A stretch of DNA of 64,000 nucleotides from Artocarpus heterophyllus (lineage: Eukaryota > Streptophyta > Magnoliopsida > Rosales > Moraceae), in contig CM046351.1 of the NCBI GenBank assembly GCA_025403435.1, positions 26,563,730 to 26,627,729 on the forward strand, read 5' to 3'. Shown one piece after another: positions 33,190-45,407 of the stretch. Below the pieces are notes generated by a model, which was given only the letters and a program-made list of their open reading frames with translations, was not told where the DNA came from and ran no database searches. How positions within the stretch are numbered: the first letter of the stretch is position 1; the number at the start of each line of letters is the position of its first letter. Both the position numbers and the translations under genes were made by a program.

Positions 33190-33650
33190 AGGATTTCTCG
33201 AAGATCGCAGCGCCGTTAATAAGATTGATCAGGAAAAACGTCAGGTTTGAATGGGATAAAGAATGTGAGTTACTTTTTAGGAATTGAAGAACCAGTTGAC
33301 TTCAGCCCCAGTATTAGTCATTCCTAGCAGTGATGAGTCGTGCGAGGTTTACACAGATGCTTCATGATGCAGACTTGGATGCATGTTGATGCAGCATGGA
33401 CGAGCGAAATTATCCTACTCACGACTTGGAGCTTGCGACGGTGATTCACGCGCTAAAGATTTAGAGATATTTTTTGTATGTGGCGACATTCTAGGTTTTC
33501 TCCGATCACAAGAGTTTGAGGTATCTATTCACTTAGATGGATCTTAACTTGAGGCAGCGAAGATGGATAGAGTATATAGAGGATTATGATTTCACGTTGT
33601 AGTACCATCCTAGGAAAGCTAATGTGGTCGCAGATGCGCTTAGCTAGGAA
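33190..33650 (+). pseudogene. chromovirus RNase H
   Basis: Fragments in several frames: [27 protein letters not shown] (catalytic Asp), ELATVIHALKI, VFSDHKSLRYLFT (catalytic Asp) and RRWIEYIEDYDFTL followed by HPRKANVVADALS. At least four stops and two shifts interrupt them. This is typical of the gypsy RNase H between RT and integrase. Confidence 0.88.
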
Positions 33651-33899
33651 GTCTTTAGGGATCCTCGCTTATTTGGCTCTTGAAGATTGGAAAAGAGATG
33701 CGATAGTGAGTGAGTATGGACTATAGTATTATGAAGACTATGATCGAGTTTCGGTGTACCATATGGAAGCGACCCCAACTCTTGTTCAGATGGTGAAACA
33801 AAATCAGTGGCAGGACCAGCATCTGTAGGGGATTTGGATGCGGATTCAGAATAGGGAGCAATTTGAAGAATGGAGAGTGCATGCAGATGGATTGTTGTA

Positions 33900-34760
33900 T
33901 TTTCAGGAGCGTCTTGTAGTTCCAGCAATCGTAGATGTGACGAAAGCTGTTATGGATGAAGCTTATAAGTCTCAGTTCGCCATTCATTAGGGAAGCACGA
34001 AGATGTATCCTGATTTGAAGAGGTAATATTGGTGGAGAGGTATAAAGAAAGATGTTCGAGAGTACGTGGCCAGGTGTACGACATGTCTCCAGGTGAAAGC
34101 CAAGCATTAGAAGCCTGCAAGTCAGCTTTATCCGCTTCTTATTCCAAGGTGAAAATGGGAGTATGTGACGATGGATTTTCTCACCGGTTTGCCGAGGACG
34201 GAGCAAAGGCATGATACAGTTTGGGTTGTGGTTGACAGGTTAACGAAATCGACGCATTTCATCCCGTTCAGGTCGACATGTTTGAGGAAAGTTCTCGGGG
34301 AGTTGTTTCTATAGAATATAGTGCGGTTGAACAGAGTTCCTTTGTCCATCACATCTAATCGAAACACCAGGTTCAATGCTAAGTACTGGAGGAGCTTTCA
34401 GGAAGCTTTAGGCACAGATTTGAACTTCAGTACGGCATTTCATCCTCAGACCGATAGGCAGTCTGAGCGGGTTATTCAGATTCTCGAGGACATGTTGCGT
34501 GCTTGTGCGTTAGACTTCTGTGAGAATTTGAAGAAATATTTGCATCTGGCAGAATTCGCGTACAACAACAGCTATCAAGCAAGTATTGGTATGACACCGT
34601 TTGAGGCGTTGTACGGGCGACTGTGTAGATCATCGGTGTGTTGAGCAGAACCGAAAGACAGAATTATTCTTGGGCCAGATGAGATTTGTGATAGCAACAA
34701 GAAAGTCATCGTAATTCGAGATCGATTGAGGGCAGCTTAGAGTCGAAGAAGAGTTATGCG
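33900..34760 (+). pseudogene. chromovirus integrase
   Basis: A partial HHCC finger (CTTCLQVKA with the upstream His residues in a broken frame), then WKWEYVTMDFLTGLPR (first catalytic Asp), DRLTKSTHFIPF, a stop, SITSNRNTRF, where Asn (codon 34357-34359) replaces the second catalytic Asp of the SDRD motif, and HPQTDRQSERVIQILEDML with the catalytic Glu. The EFAYNNSYQASIGMTPFEALYG block is normal. D-N-E should be inactive even without the stops. Confidence 0.92.
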
Positions 34761-34869
34761 GATAGGAGACATTGACCCTTAGAATTTGCGGTAGGTGATT
34801 TTGTTCTCTTGAAAGTATTACCTCAGTACAGGTATTATGCGGTTCGGAGAGAGTGGAAAGCTTGCACTT

Positions 34870-35215
34870 GAGATATGTTGGACCGTTACGAGATCACTCA
34901 ACGTGTTAGTGTGGTTGCTTATCGGCTCGACCTTCCCCTTGAATTATCTCATGTTCATGATGTGTTCCACGTGTTGATACTTAGGAAGTGTTCGCTTGAG
35001 CAGAGTAAGATAGTTTCATTTCGTGATGTGCAGGTTTGGGAAGACACGATGTACGAGGAAGCACCGATTTAGATTATCGATCGAAAAGTGATCAGTTTGT
35101 GTCTTTGGGATATACCATTAGTTAAGGTCATATGGCAGCATCACGGGGTTGATGAAGCCACTTGGGAGTTTGAGTCAAGCATGTAGGAGTTGTATCCGTA
35201 TCTGTTTTGTTTCTG
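34870..35215 (+). pseudogene. Integrase C-terminus and chromodomain remnant
   Basis: RLDLPLELSHVHDVFHVLILRKC (34930-34995) is the GPY/F-type integrase C-terminal module of chromoviruses. After a stop the sequence VIWQHHGVDEATWEFES (about 35126-35177) matches the end of the chromodomain (LVKVLW..HG.EEATWE), ending with a TGA near 35214-35216 after YPYLF-like codons. Chromodomains direct integration to heterochromatin marks. Only the second half of the domain is recognisable. Confidence 0.8.
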
Positions 35216-35251
35216 AATTGATTTGTAAATTTCGAGGGTGAAATTTCTTTA

Positions 35252-35263
35252 GGGGTGGAGAGT
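35252..35263 (+). promoter_or_regulatory. Polypurine tract of the chromovirus
   Basis: GGGGTGGAGAGT lies directly before the 3' LTR. Confidence 0.85.
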
Positions 35264-37430
35264 TGTAATACCCCAAAATTAATTTAATGATATTAGAATG
35301 TAAAATGGTAGATTAGTGTGCCATAATGAATATTTTAAACTTAATTTGATCTTTTATTGAATTTTTCCAATTAGTGTTATTTTGATTATTTCTGTAATTT
35401 AAATTACTTCAAATTATTCTAAATTTTGCTATTTTGAAGTTTTAAACAAATTGATTTGTCAGAATAACTATTTCACAAAACAGTGGGCGGCAAACGGTTT
35501 TTACACAGTAAAATTGTTTCATTTCTCTCTACTTAATCCCTCACTCTCTCTTTCACTCTCACTTTCACTCTCCCTCACTCTCTCTCTCTCGAGCGTCTCT
35601 CTCTTTCTCGGTCTCTCTCTCCTTTTCTGTCATTTATCTCTCAAAATTTTGAGTTCAATCAAGCTTAAGGTTTGGGTTTTTAGTGGATTGAAGGCTCGGG
35701 AACGTGATTAATGAACCAAAAACATGATTTGAGGCTTAGATTTGAGGTTAGTTTTGAAATTTCTAAACTTTTTTTTTCAAATTTTTAATTCTTCATGCAT
35801 TTTGAAATTTAAGCTTGATTGAGCTTAGGAAAACCCTTGATTTTAGATAATGGAACTTAAAACAACTAGGATCTATGCTTTGTTTGAAGAAAAACAGATT
35901 CGAATCAAGATTTTTCATTTTTCTCTATTTTTGGATTTTCTTGGATTTTGTGTTTAAATCTTGTTTAAATGTGTTCAAAAGTGTCCTATTATGTTTTTCT
36001 ATCATCAGTGATTGTTTTCCATGCCTGAGAATAAAGAAAAACAGATTGAAATCAAGATTTGGGTTTTGGGAGATGCAAAACCCGTGCCTAAAATTTCTAG
36101 AAATTTTTCAGATCGACAGGCCCGATTCATAGGATTGGCAGGCTAGATTCATCTATTCGGCAAGCCAAACTTGGAAAATGTTTAGCCGACTGGACCTGTT
36201 TTTCGGCATGACGAACTATGTAGTTCGGCCTGCCGAACCAAGGAGAACGGCAGGCCGACCGAACAAGGGCAAAATTGGTGATTTTCATCTATTTTCACTA
36301 TTTTGAAGCCTCGATTGAAATCTCAACTTTATAAAATGATTTTAAAGATACAAATGGCACACTAGGACATCATGAAATGGTTTAGTAACATAGAATATCT
36401 TAAACTAGATATTGATAGACTTAGTTTCTATTTAAGGTCATTCGTGGTTCCGCAGAGCTAACATATAGTGAACCAGGATTACGGTTGGGGCACCGACACC
36501 AGTATCGAGGTAGGACTTCTACCCCTCTTTTTTTGATAACCCAGTTTCAAATGATTTGGCCTTGAAAAGGGTTTTTATCAAAATGTTTTTAACGGTTGAT
36601 TGAAAATGAAATTTATCGGTTATTTTTATAATCCGTGGACTGAGATGAACTTCATAATGAATGTAAATGATAACACCTGGTAAATGGGTTTTGAATAATG
36701 ATGAAAATGAATATAAGGGCATGATGCTATATTAGAGATCGGGTCGTGTAGCGATCGACCTTGGGGGCAGGTCCCGAAACCCAGCTAGGCCACTACGGTG
36801 GTGTTATTCATGTGGTTTGCCTAGGAAAAGAAATTGATGATCTTTCTGGTCGACCAATAAACTGTTTTGGGTAAGAATGGTTTTATTTAAATTTGTTTAT
36901 TCAAGTCTTCTCTTAAATGATTTCTTGAATAAGGATATTTCCTTTTAAATTACTATTTCTTAAAATATAGTCCTACTAAGCCTTTCGCTCACGTTTTATT
37001 TGTTTTCAAACTTTTCCCCCCTCTAGGTGGATTTTCGCTTAGGTTCAGGGAGGATTCTTCAAACAGGACTCAGGAGCAGTAAAAAGACTTAGTAGGTTAT
37101 TTGTAACATTTAATCAAGGCATGTAACATTATTACTTTCTCTTTATTTGGACTGTGAATGTAATATAATATTGTCAGTACTATGTGTGTGCACAAGATGT
37201 GGGTCAGTGAGACCTATTCTCGTTCTTTTATTTCCTTGCTAATTTCTTTTTATTTGTTTGATAAACATAACTGCTTAATTATCAAAAGTGCCTGTTTAAA
37301 AAGGTTTTAGATTTTTTTTTTCATATTTTCATATTTAATTTAAAGCCTTAAACTCATGTTTTTAGTTAATTTCTCATTTATTTAAAATAAATAAACCGCT
37401 ACGTCACCTCCCGTACTCTGGGGCGTGATA
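35264..37430 (+). repeat. 3' LTR of the chromovirus (about 2167 bp)
   Basis: TGTAATACCCC start preserved (it is degraded to TGCAAAAAAA in the 5' LTR), end GGGGCGTGATA. All landmarks of the 5' LTR recur, including the palindrome cluster (36110-36260). Confidence 0.92.
36110..36260 (+). repeat. GGCAGGCCGA cluster in chromovirus 3' LTR
   Basis: About six copies of the motif (for example GATCGACAGGCC, TTCGGCCTGCCGAA, AACGGCAGGCCGACC), more than in the 5' LTR, so copy number differs between the two LTRs of one element. Confidence 0.8.
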
Positions 37431-40400
37431 GACAAGTTGTCCAATAACTTTTATTATTGTAATGAAAACTATAATCATAATAAAAAACGAATATAAATCG
37501 GAACTTGATAACCATAGGTATATAAATGACAACACACAATTTTGAAATACTTGATAATGACAAAATTTCATTTCTACAATGAATACGACGACATGGAAAA
37601 CTTGTAATGTACCATAATTTAGATTGTCAAATATTTGATAATCTGTCTAATATTTTTATTATTGTAATGAAAACTATAATCATGATAAAGAATAAATGTA
37701 AAACAATCCATAATTATAAAAATGATCAAAACAAAATTGAAATACTTGGTAGTGACACCATTACAAGGCAGAGAGCAAGAAAAATCTAATCTTACTAATA
37801 TCCTTTATAGGGCACGAGGTAGATCACAAAATGGCTTTCGAACCCAAAAATTTGACTGACCAAAATAGAATAATATTACGTAATTTTTTTTTCATAAATC
37901 ACATATCATAACCAAAAAAAAAAGATAAAAAAAATGAAAAAACCATATAGCAAAACAAAATGGACTTGATAATGGAGAAAAAAAAATACACAAATGCTCG
38001 TGTAATTTCAAAAAAAAAAATCCAAAAAAACAAAGAGTTTTGATATATAACAAAAAAAGCAGATCAAACTTAAAAACAAAAAAAAAAAAAAAAAACTGAG
38101 TCAAACGTCCTTACGAGAAAAAAAAGGTTTGATATGGTGAAAGATAAACGAGATACACCCCCAAATGATAGGTCAGAAATTGTTAACGACAGAAACGAAT
38201 ATGAATGAGTGCACCTTGAATAAATATTAATTAAGATAAACGAATGGTGAATGTAAATGTGAATGAATAAGAATCAAAATAGAATCAAATGTAAATCAAT
38301 GGCACCATCAAAAAACCTCTACTTGAATGAACTAAAGACAAGAATCTATATTAAAGTAAATGAGAGAAAAAATTAAAGATTTATTGAACAATAAAGAAGC
38401 AAAAATCTGGAGCACAACGTGAATAAATAAGAAAATAACGTAAAGTCAGCGTGTAATTAAACAAATAAAGCAAAAAAAAAAAAAACCATATTAATTAACA
38501 ATAATCTGGGTATAAAGAGTGCATGAAGTCAACTTGTAATTCAAGATACTACTAATATGGTAATGAATCAAAACGCCTAAAATTAATCACTGAGGCACAA
38601 TACATATTGTTAATCACGGAGATTCAAAACATTGATAGTTATGTAATATTGTTTAGAAATAGACAAATTTAGATTCAATAAGTTTAAAACAAACGCTTTG
38701 TGTAAATACTTTTATTTTTATAAAGTTTCAATTACACTCTTGATTTTCACTTTTAACTCTACCATATTACTTCATATATATATTTTTAACATATATACAT
38801 TATTTTAAATTTTAAAACTCAAATAAATAAAAATCAAGATACAATACCATACAAGTCTTATGTTTGGAGGAAAGAAAAAAATATATATATATGTAGATCA
38901 ATAGGAAAACAAAATAAATGTGCAAATAGCAAAAAAAAAAAAAAAACGACATATTATTAATTTATTATAAAATTTTTACTTCAAAAAAGCCCCCTTAACC
39001 GATGTTCTAGCTTCGTCATTGACAGTAATGGTCAGAATACAATAGGCAAGTAGCATATCGATATCCTTGTATACATATATATCAAATAAATTAAGTTCAA
39101 AGAAAGAGCAAAAAGAACGAAACAAAAAAAAAAATTGCGAAAAACGACTGCTCTTGACGCAATCACTAGGAAAAACGAGTTCAATTGTGGGTTAATGATA
39201 TGATACCTTGAAAATTCATTTGTAGGTGAATTTGAAGACTGCAACGGTGTAATAGACCTACAATGATCCATCTTCTTCTTGGCTTTCACCGTCCATGAAG
39301 AATCAGAAGTCAGAGAAGAGTGAGTTCAGGGTTTGAAGCAGACAATAGCTAGAAAGAATATACATATATATATATATAATGTGTGTTATCTATAAATATA
39401 TATATATATATATATGAGGGATATATCTTGTTGGTTAATATTCACGTACGATCGATACTTGTATGAATGGTCAAAGTTTTATTTTTAATTATGTAATTGT
39501 GTTGCAAACGACAGTGCTTTCAAAGGAAGGAGGGAAACATGAAGAGTTCGATGCAGAGAATGCTTTTTGATTTGAAATAATAAGATAATATTACGAATAT
39601 GTTTACCTTTTTAAGATTTGTTTATTTTGGCATAATATTAAAAAAACAATATTACAAATATGTTTTTTTTATATATATATAATGCTAAATTAGTTACTCG
39701 TGTACTTTTTGCATATTGTTTAGCACATTTCTTGTAAAATTAATTTTTTTTTTAGTTGACTTTTCCTCATTTTTTCTGACAATCAATTTTGTACTCTTCT
39801 GATTTTTTTTTTCTTTGTGAAAGGCAATCTTCTGATTTATTGTAATTAATAGGTTTGCTTTCCCACTTTCTTATCATGCATTACGTTAGCATCCTCTTTT
39901 TCTCTCTCTCTCTCCCCTGTTTTTTTATTGTTTTCTGTAACTGGAGGCTACGTCTACCCGTGAGGGTAGCAAGTTTTTATTGTCTTTAAAATCCCTTTTA
40001 ACTAGTTTTCTTTTATTTATTTGTTTGTTTATTTATTTTCCTTCATCATTTGCATATCGAATTCTTAGCTCTCAAATCTCAATTTGATTAGACTTGGAAA
40101 TTATAGTCAATTTATAGCATATAGTTATTGATGGACGATAATTAGACTTAAATATGGAAAGTTTTGTGGATTAATGTAGCAATTTGTCAGTAAAAGAAAA
40201 CTTATAAGTGCAATTACGTAAAAATTATGTGCAGATTCTATCCACTAGTCGACTGCAGTTATCAATCAAATTACGATTCCCAACACTTCAAAAGATTTAA
40301 GAGTCCCTAAATATAAAATAAATAAATGTTGAAACTAAGAAACATTTACCACTACAAGAAATTTCTTGTAGTGTATCCTAAACTGAATCTACGAATCAAG

Positions 40401-40904
40401 TTAGAACTTGATTTTAGAACTTAAAAATTATAACATTTGAGAGTTTTATATTGTATTATATTTTTGTTTTACACTTTAGCATTTTAGAGTTTACATTGTA
40501 ATTGGTTGAAACTTTGAGCTCTAATTTAATTCCTAAACACACTCTATTGTAACAACTTTGACTTTATGAAGTCTTTTAGAAATAAGCCTTTGTTTAACTT
40601 GATATCGCTTAGAGTGATAAATTAAGAGCAAAATCTTTAATATTTAACAGAAGGCGTTACTCTCTATTCTCTCTCACTAGAAAGTCATCCATCTAAATTC
40701 CCATAAAGAAAATTTGGTTTGGAGTTCTAATTACCTTCTCTTTCTTAAAAGTTCTATTTTTAAGATTGTTAGAAATATATATATATATTTTTTTTTGGTT
40801 TTACTGCTAGAAACAATTCCTTTAATTCAAATTTCTTTATTTTGGCAACTCATAAAGTGCTTTTATTAGCCAAATATATGTGAGCTTCGTTGACTTTGCT
40901 TTTT

Positions 40905-40943
<39 letters not shown>

Positions 40944-41039
40944 CTAACCGTTCGCCAGCTTTTGATTTTAACATATATAAACGCTTTCTTCTGAAATAAA
41001 AAGCTCACAAAATCTTCTTTTAGAAAATATTAGTTGTTT
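37431..41039. other. No gene seen; AT-rich sequence with simple repeats
   Basis: A diverged direct repeat of about 150 bp lies at 37445-37600 and 37649-37790 (period about 204 bp; shared core TTATTATTGTAATGAAAACTAT). Poly-A and (AT)n tracts occur at 38080-38096, 38878-38892, 39361-39378, 39398-39414 and 40906-40940. A 24-bp CACTA palindrome is at 40350-40373. The open frames here are short and composed of low-complexity sequence. Confidence 0.7.
40350..40373. repeat. Perfect 24-bp palindrome made of two CACTA termini
   Basis: CACTACAAGAAA is followed immediately by its exact reverse complement. CACTACAAGAAA is the usual terminal sequence of plant CACTA (En/Spm) transposons, so this looks like two termini joined with no interior. 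Flanking triplets are TAC and TAT, one base short of a 3-bp target duplication. Confidence 0.9.
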
Positions 41040-41873
41040 TGAACATCCTGATTTTAATTAAGTATAATTAATGTATAAAATTGTGTATTAATGTACCTAA
41101 ATGTAATTTAAATTTAATTTAATTATTTTGTGTTATTTTTAATTAATCTTACTATTAATCATTTTTATTTGCTTTTATTTGCTTTTTCAAACTTTGAAAC
41201 AAAATAACTTGCCAAATGTCCAATATATCCCTTTTGGAAAACCATGTGTTGGGACATGATTTTTACTCTGCAGAACCACATTTTTTTCTATTTAACTCTC
41301 ACTCTCCCTCTCTTTCCCTCACTTTCTCTCAAGTTTCTTCTCTCTTTCTCTTCCTCTCTTCTCTTCGTCGTTTCCTCTCTCTCTCTCTTTCTCTCTCTTT
41401 TTCGTTTTTGTTTTCAAAATTTGGCTCAAGCCTTGAATCCCCACAAAATTAGAAGCTCAAGAAGCAAGATTTAGTCTCCATAAACCTGATTTAAAGCTCG
41501 AATTTGAGATTAGTTTACTTGACTTTCAAAATTTCAAATTTTTTCCCAATTTTCTAAATTTCTTTAAAATGTTGAAATTTGAGTTTCTAGAGCTTAGAAA
41601 ACCTTAAATCCAAGTTAGTAGAGTTCAAATCACCTAGAATCTAGGCTTGATTTCACTAAAATCAGATTGAATCACATTTTCCTTTTTTCTCCTTTTTTGG
41701 ATTTATTCAAAAATTTTATGCAAATCTTGATTAAAAGTGTTTAAATGCATTCTAGCATGTTTTTCTATCATTTATGAACATTACCCATGCTTGAGAATTG
41801 AGAAAACAGGTTTAGATTGAGATTTTGATCTTGGGGAGGCTGAGACTTGATGTCTCAGGTCCCTAGATTTTTC

Positions 41874-42030
41874 TAGTTCGGTAGGCCAATCTTGAACATT
41901 GACAAGCCAGACTCATGAGTTCGAAATGCTAGATTCATATCATCGGCAGGCCGAATCTCGAAAAGTTTGGTAGGCCGGTCTTGCATGGCTAGTAGGCCTA
42001 ACTGTGTAGTTCGGCAGGCCGACCGGCCAT
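41874..42030 (+). repeat. GGCAGGCCGA cluster in the solo LTR
   Basis: About seven copies including TCATCGGCAGGCCGAA and TTCGGCAGGCCGACC, at the same relative place as in the chromovirus LTRs. Confidence 0.8.
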
Positions 42031-43767
42031 AGAAAAAATGACTATTTTCACTGTTTTAAAGCCCTATTGAAAAATTTAAACTTTATAGTATGATTTTACG
42101 GACATAAATAGCACACTGAGCTACCATGAGATAGCTTAATAGTGTGGGATATCTTAAGCTAGATATTGATAAACTTAGTTTATATTTAAGGTCGTTCGTG
42201 GTTCCTTGAAGCTAACGGATAACGGGTCGGACTGCGATGTTAAGTCACGATGCAGGATATCGAGGTGGGACTTCTACCCCTTCTTTGGTAGCCAGGTTTT
42301 TAAATGGTTTTGGCCTTAAAGATTCTTTCAAAATGTTTTCAATAAATGACAAAATGTTTTAAATATTTTCAAAGAGGGCCTTGGCCACAAAAAGACTTGT
42401 TACCAAATGATTTCTTTCAAATTGATTTTTAAGGAATGATAAAAAAATGAATTTCTCAGTATTTTTCATTTCTTGTCTAAGAATGAATGATCATAATGAA
42501 TCAAATAATGAACTTAATGAGAATATCTTGTAAAATGGAACATAATAATGATAAGATACTGAACGTGTTAACTAGTACCGTCTAGAATGATAAACTAGAG
42601 CATGATGCCATACATAGAGATCAGGTCGTGGGGAGTGCGACCTTGGGGCAGGTCCTGAAACCTAACTGGGCTACTATGGTGGTCATATTGTGGCTTTGCC
42701 AAAGAACAAATAATAAAGAATAATTCCATATGAATAGGGATTCTAAAGGTAAGGATAAATTTAAATATGTTTTATTTATCTTTTCAAAATTTTGTGAAGT
42801 ATTTTCAAATATGAGAATTTATGTTTAGAACTAATATTTTCTAAATCTAGTCATACTGAGCCTTCTGTTCACATTTCTTTATTTGTTTTAAAACCTTTCC
42901 CCCTAGGTGGATTTCAGCTTAGGATTGATTGGGCGATCGTAGGACAAACACGTGAGTTGTAGGAATCTTGTTTTGGTTATTACTTCATTTTAATCAAGGC
43001 ATGTATTATTAAAATTTTTATCTCTTATATTGGACTGTGATTATAATATTTTATTGTCGATAACATGTGTGTACACTCATGTGGGTCTAGTGGGGCCTGG
43101 CTTATGTTCTTCTATCTTTCTTATTTATTTTATGATTAACTGATTCAAAATAACGATAATTGCTTTGAAGAGTTGATGAGACTGTAAAAGTGTACATTTT
43201 CTAATGCTTAAATCATTTATTTATGCTTTTACTTCTCATTAAATCCTCTAATTAATAGCATTTTGTGTTAATAAGTATTTTTATGTCTTGGTGTGAAAAT
43301 ATGTTTAAAAATACGTTTTTAGTGTGTTTTTATGTTTTTAGTAATTTTTAGAGTCATTCTGGTGTGTTAAATAAGTGTCTAGTCTGTAAATAGTCAAAAC
43401 CGTAAAAGTAATACGGTTATTTTATTTTGAGTTTTAGTGTGTTTGATAGTGTGTTTTAAGTTTATGAATATGTCTTATTATATTTTTAGTAATTTTTAAA
43501 AATATTTCCAAGTCATAAAAATTATATCTGTGCTAAACCGTAGGAGATTGGAAATTTTATGAGATTTTTTATTTAATTTTGTGTGTTTTAATGTAAAATA
43601 AATATTTTTAATAAATATTATGTTTGTAAAATAATTAATATTAGTGTGATTGTGATTTTAGATTTGAAATCTGGAGGAAAAACGGAGCAAAACGACACCA
43701 AAACGGATAAAATCAGACATCGAATGCATCAAAAAGATAAAGAAAATTTGAATTTAAATTAAATGGG

Positions 43768-43776
43768 ACACGTGGC
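43768..43776 (+). promoter_or_regulatory. G-box/ABRE-like ACACGTGGC in LTR U3
   Basis: ACACGTGGC matches the consensus bound by plant bZIP factors in ABA and stress responses. It lies about 500 bp upstream of the LTR TATA box, a plausible enhancer position. Confidence 0.4.
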
Positions 43777-44272
43777 GTAACAAGGACCATCGGATTCACT
43801 GCCAAATTCATCTCAGCCGTCCAAGGAAGATACGCATGTCAACGCGTCATTCGGTGCGTCAGCGGAATCTCACAGTGCGGTCCACATGTCGAGATTTGAT
43901 TGGTACACGCGCCGACAAAGCTGCAACGTGTCTCAGAGGGTGCAGCAGGCGTGTCCGATCGTGTGCGGTCGTGTCCATGTGCATCCGTTATTTGAACCGT
44001 TAGATCTGAATACTTTGACTCATCCATCGGCCTTAAATCTTGGTCCCACCTGGCCCATCTTGCCCGCGTCTGACAGCCATTGGATCTCGTTTTGAACGGT
44101 TCAGATCGTGCATGTTCCGTGCTGACTGGTCTACGTCACACTGGATTACAAACTCAAATTCGCATACTCACCAACGCGAATCAGCGTGAAAGAAGAAGGA
44201 AATAATTTAAATCGTCAACTTTCAACAGGAAAGAGCATTAATTATCAATGGACGTTAGCAAATCCAATCCCC

Positions 44273-44297
44273 TATAAATACTGAGGCATTTGCCTCA
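44273..44297 (+). promoter_or_regulatory. TATA box followed by a 16-bp palindrome
   Basis: TATAAATA (44273-44280) is followed at once by TGAGGCATTTGCCTCA (44282-44297), a perfect 7-bp-arm hairpin, and then AATAAAG. It is the probable core promoter of the nested LTR. Confidence 0.5.
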
Positions 44298-45407
44298 ATA
44301 AAGAATCCTTCTCGTAGCATGAGAATGCTGTTGTAATAATTATATTCTAGTTTTTATTTTAGTTTTCAGTCTAGTTTCTTGTAAAATATTTTCTAGTTTA
44401 TGTTGTAAAAATTATGCTCAATAATATTAGTAGTACTTTATTAATTATGTCTTTCTAAATTTCTTTTTAGCTGAGGGGAGAGACGGAATTTCTGGCAAAA
44501 TTATCTTAAATATTTTTGGTTTTTCTTAGTTTTCTAAGCTATTGTAATGCCAAAATATTCTCTTAGAAAACCTAGAATTTTAATATTTTCTTAGCTAGAA
44601 CTCTGCCAAAATTACGGTTCTGATTTATCGACAACATAGACTGGCACGAATAATGCTTGGGAGGACCTTGATTACTCGTAGATAGAGAATGGATCGATAA
44701 ATGCTTAACTTACTATCTTGGTTGTTATTTTAGTTGCTTTATGTTGAAATGCTGCTTATTTATTAAGTTGTGTTTTTGCTACATTATAGACATGGAATGA
44801 CACAGTAAATACTTGGTAAATCTTGATTTATTGTCGACATAGGATGGCATAGTGTATACTTAAATCAATTAATAAATAAAAAGAGAAACTAAAATATATT
44901 GAAGATAATTGTCAGAATAGAACCTTTGAACCTCAGTCCTATTATTATTATTGTTTTACTTCTTTAAATTTTCGTTATTATTGTTGTTACTGTGCTTAGG
45001 TTATTATTTGCATTTCTTGCTATTAAAGTTTCAAATTATCAAAATTAAACAAAATGAAAAATGTTGTAGAAATATGTAAATATTGTAAATACATTCTGTG
45101 AATAATAAATATTAATCCTCAAATTTTTCAGCTTAAATAAAAAGGAAAAGTTAATATAATACATGTACTGGAACTGAATAAATCCTTCCTGTGGGTTCGA
45201 CCTCGGATTCACAGAGAAAATATTACTTGAGACAATCTTATACTTGAGGTTAGTTTAAAATGCGTAAATAGACGCGAGACCAAGAGTTTTTAAAAATATA
45301 ACATTTTTTAAAATAACCCAAAATATTTAATTGGTGTTTTAATCAAAACTTTAGTTTAATTAATTTAATTAACCCACCATGTCACCTCCTGTATTTCGGG
45401 TGTGACA

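Larger units (their letters stand above)
28461..37430 (+). mobile_element. Full-length Tekay-like chromovirus (Ty3/gypsy), about 9.0 kb, degenerate
   Basis: Two LTRs of about 2.1 kb, a tRNA-iMet PBS, gag with an intact CCHC knuckle, protease, RT, RNase H, integrase and a C-terminal chromodomain-like stretch occur in Ty3/gypsy order. LTR ends are worn: TG...TG at the left and TG...TA at the right rather than TG...CA. The flanking 5-mers do not match (TCTAT before, GACAA after), so no target duplication is visible. All genes carry several stops and shifts. The chromodomain and long LTRs with internal ACTGAGCC..GCTCA motif point to the Tekay branch. Confidence 0.9.
43174..45282 (+). repeat. Solo LTR nested in the Tekay-like solo LTR (2109 bp)
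   Basis: TGATGAGACTG...GCGAGACCA with a perfect AGAGT duplication (43169-43173, 45283-45287). It has a less AT-rich U3 with an ACACGTGGC G-box (43768-43776), TATAAATA (44273-44280), and a long R/U5. No coding or PBS; superfamily undetermined. Confidence 0.85.
41040..45407 (+). repeat. Solo LTR of a Tekay-like element, interrupted by another LTR
   Basis: Runs from a worn start (TGAACATCCTG, aligned to TGTAATACCCC of the chromovirus LTR) to GGGTGTGACA. It shares the CT-rich initiator (41280-41410), GGCAGGCCGA cluster (41874-42030), the block before CTACTATGGTGG (about 42600-42690), ACTGAGCC..GTTCA (42859-42875) and CCCCCTAGGTGGATTT (42898-42914). Flanking 5-mers are TGTTT and TGTCT, one transition apart. 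Without the inserted LTR it is about 2.25 kb, close to the 2.17 kb family length. No internal region follows. Confidence 0.8.

Noticed and set aside
43839..44095. Open frames on both strands in the less AT-rich part of the inner solo LTR
   Set aside because: They overlap in opposite strands, show no motif and sit in LTR U3; composition explains their openness.
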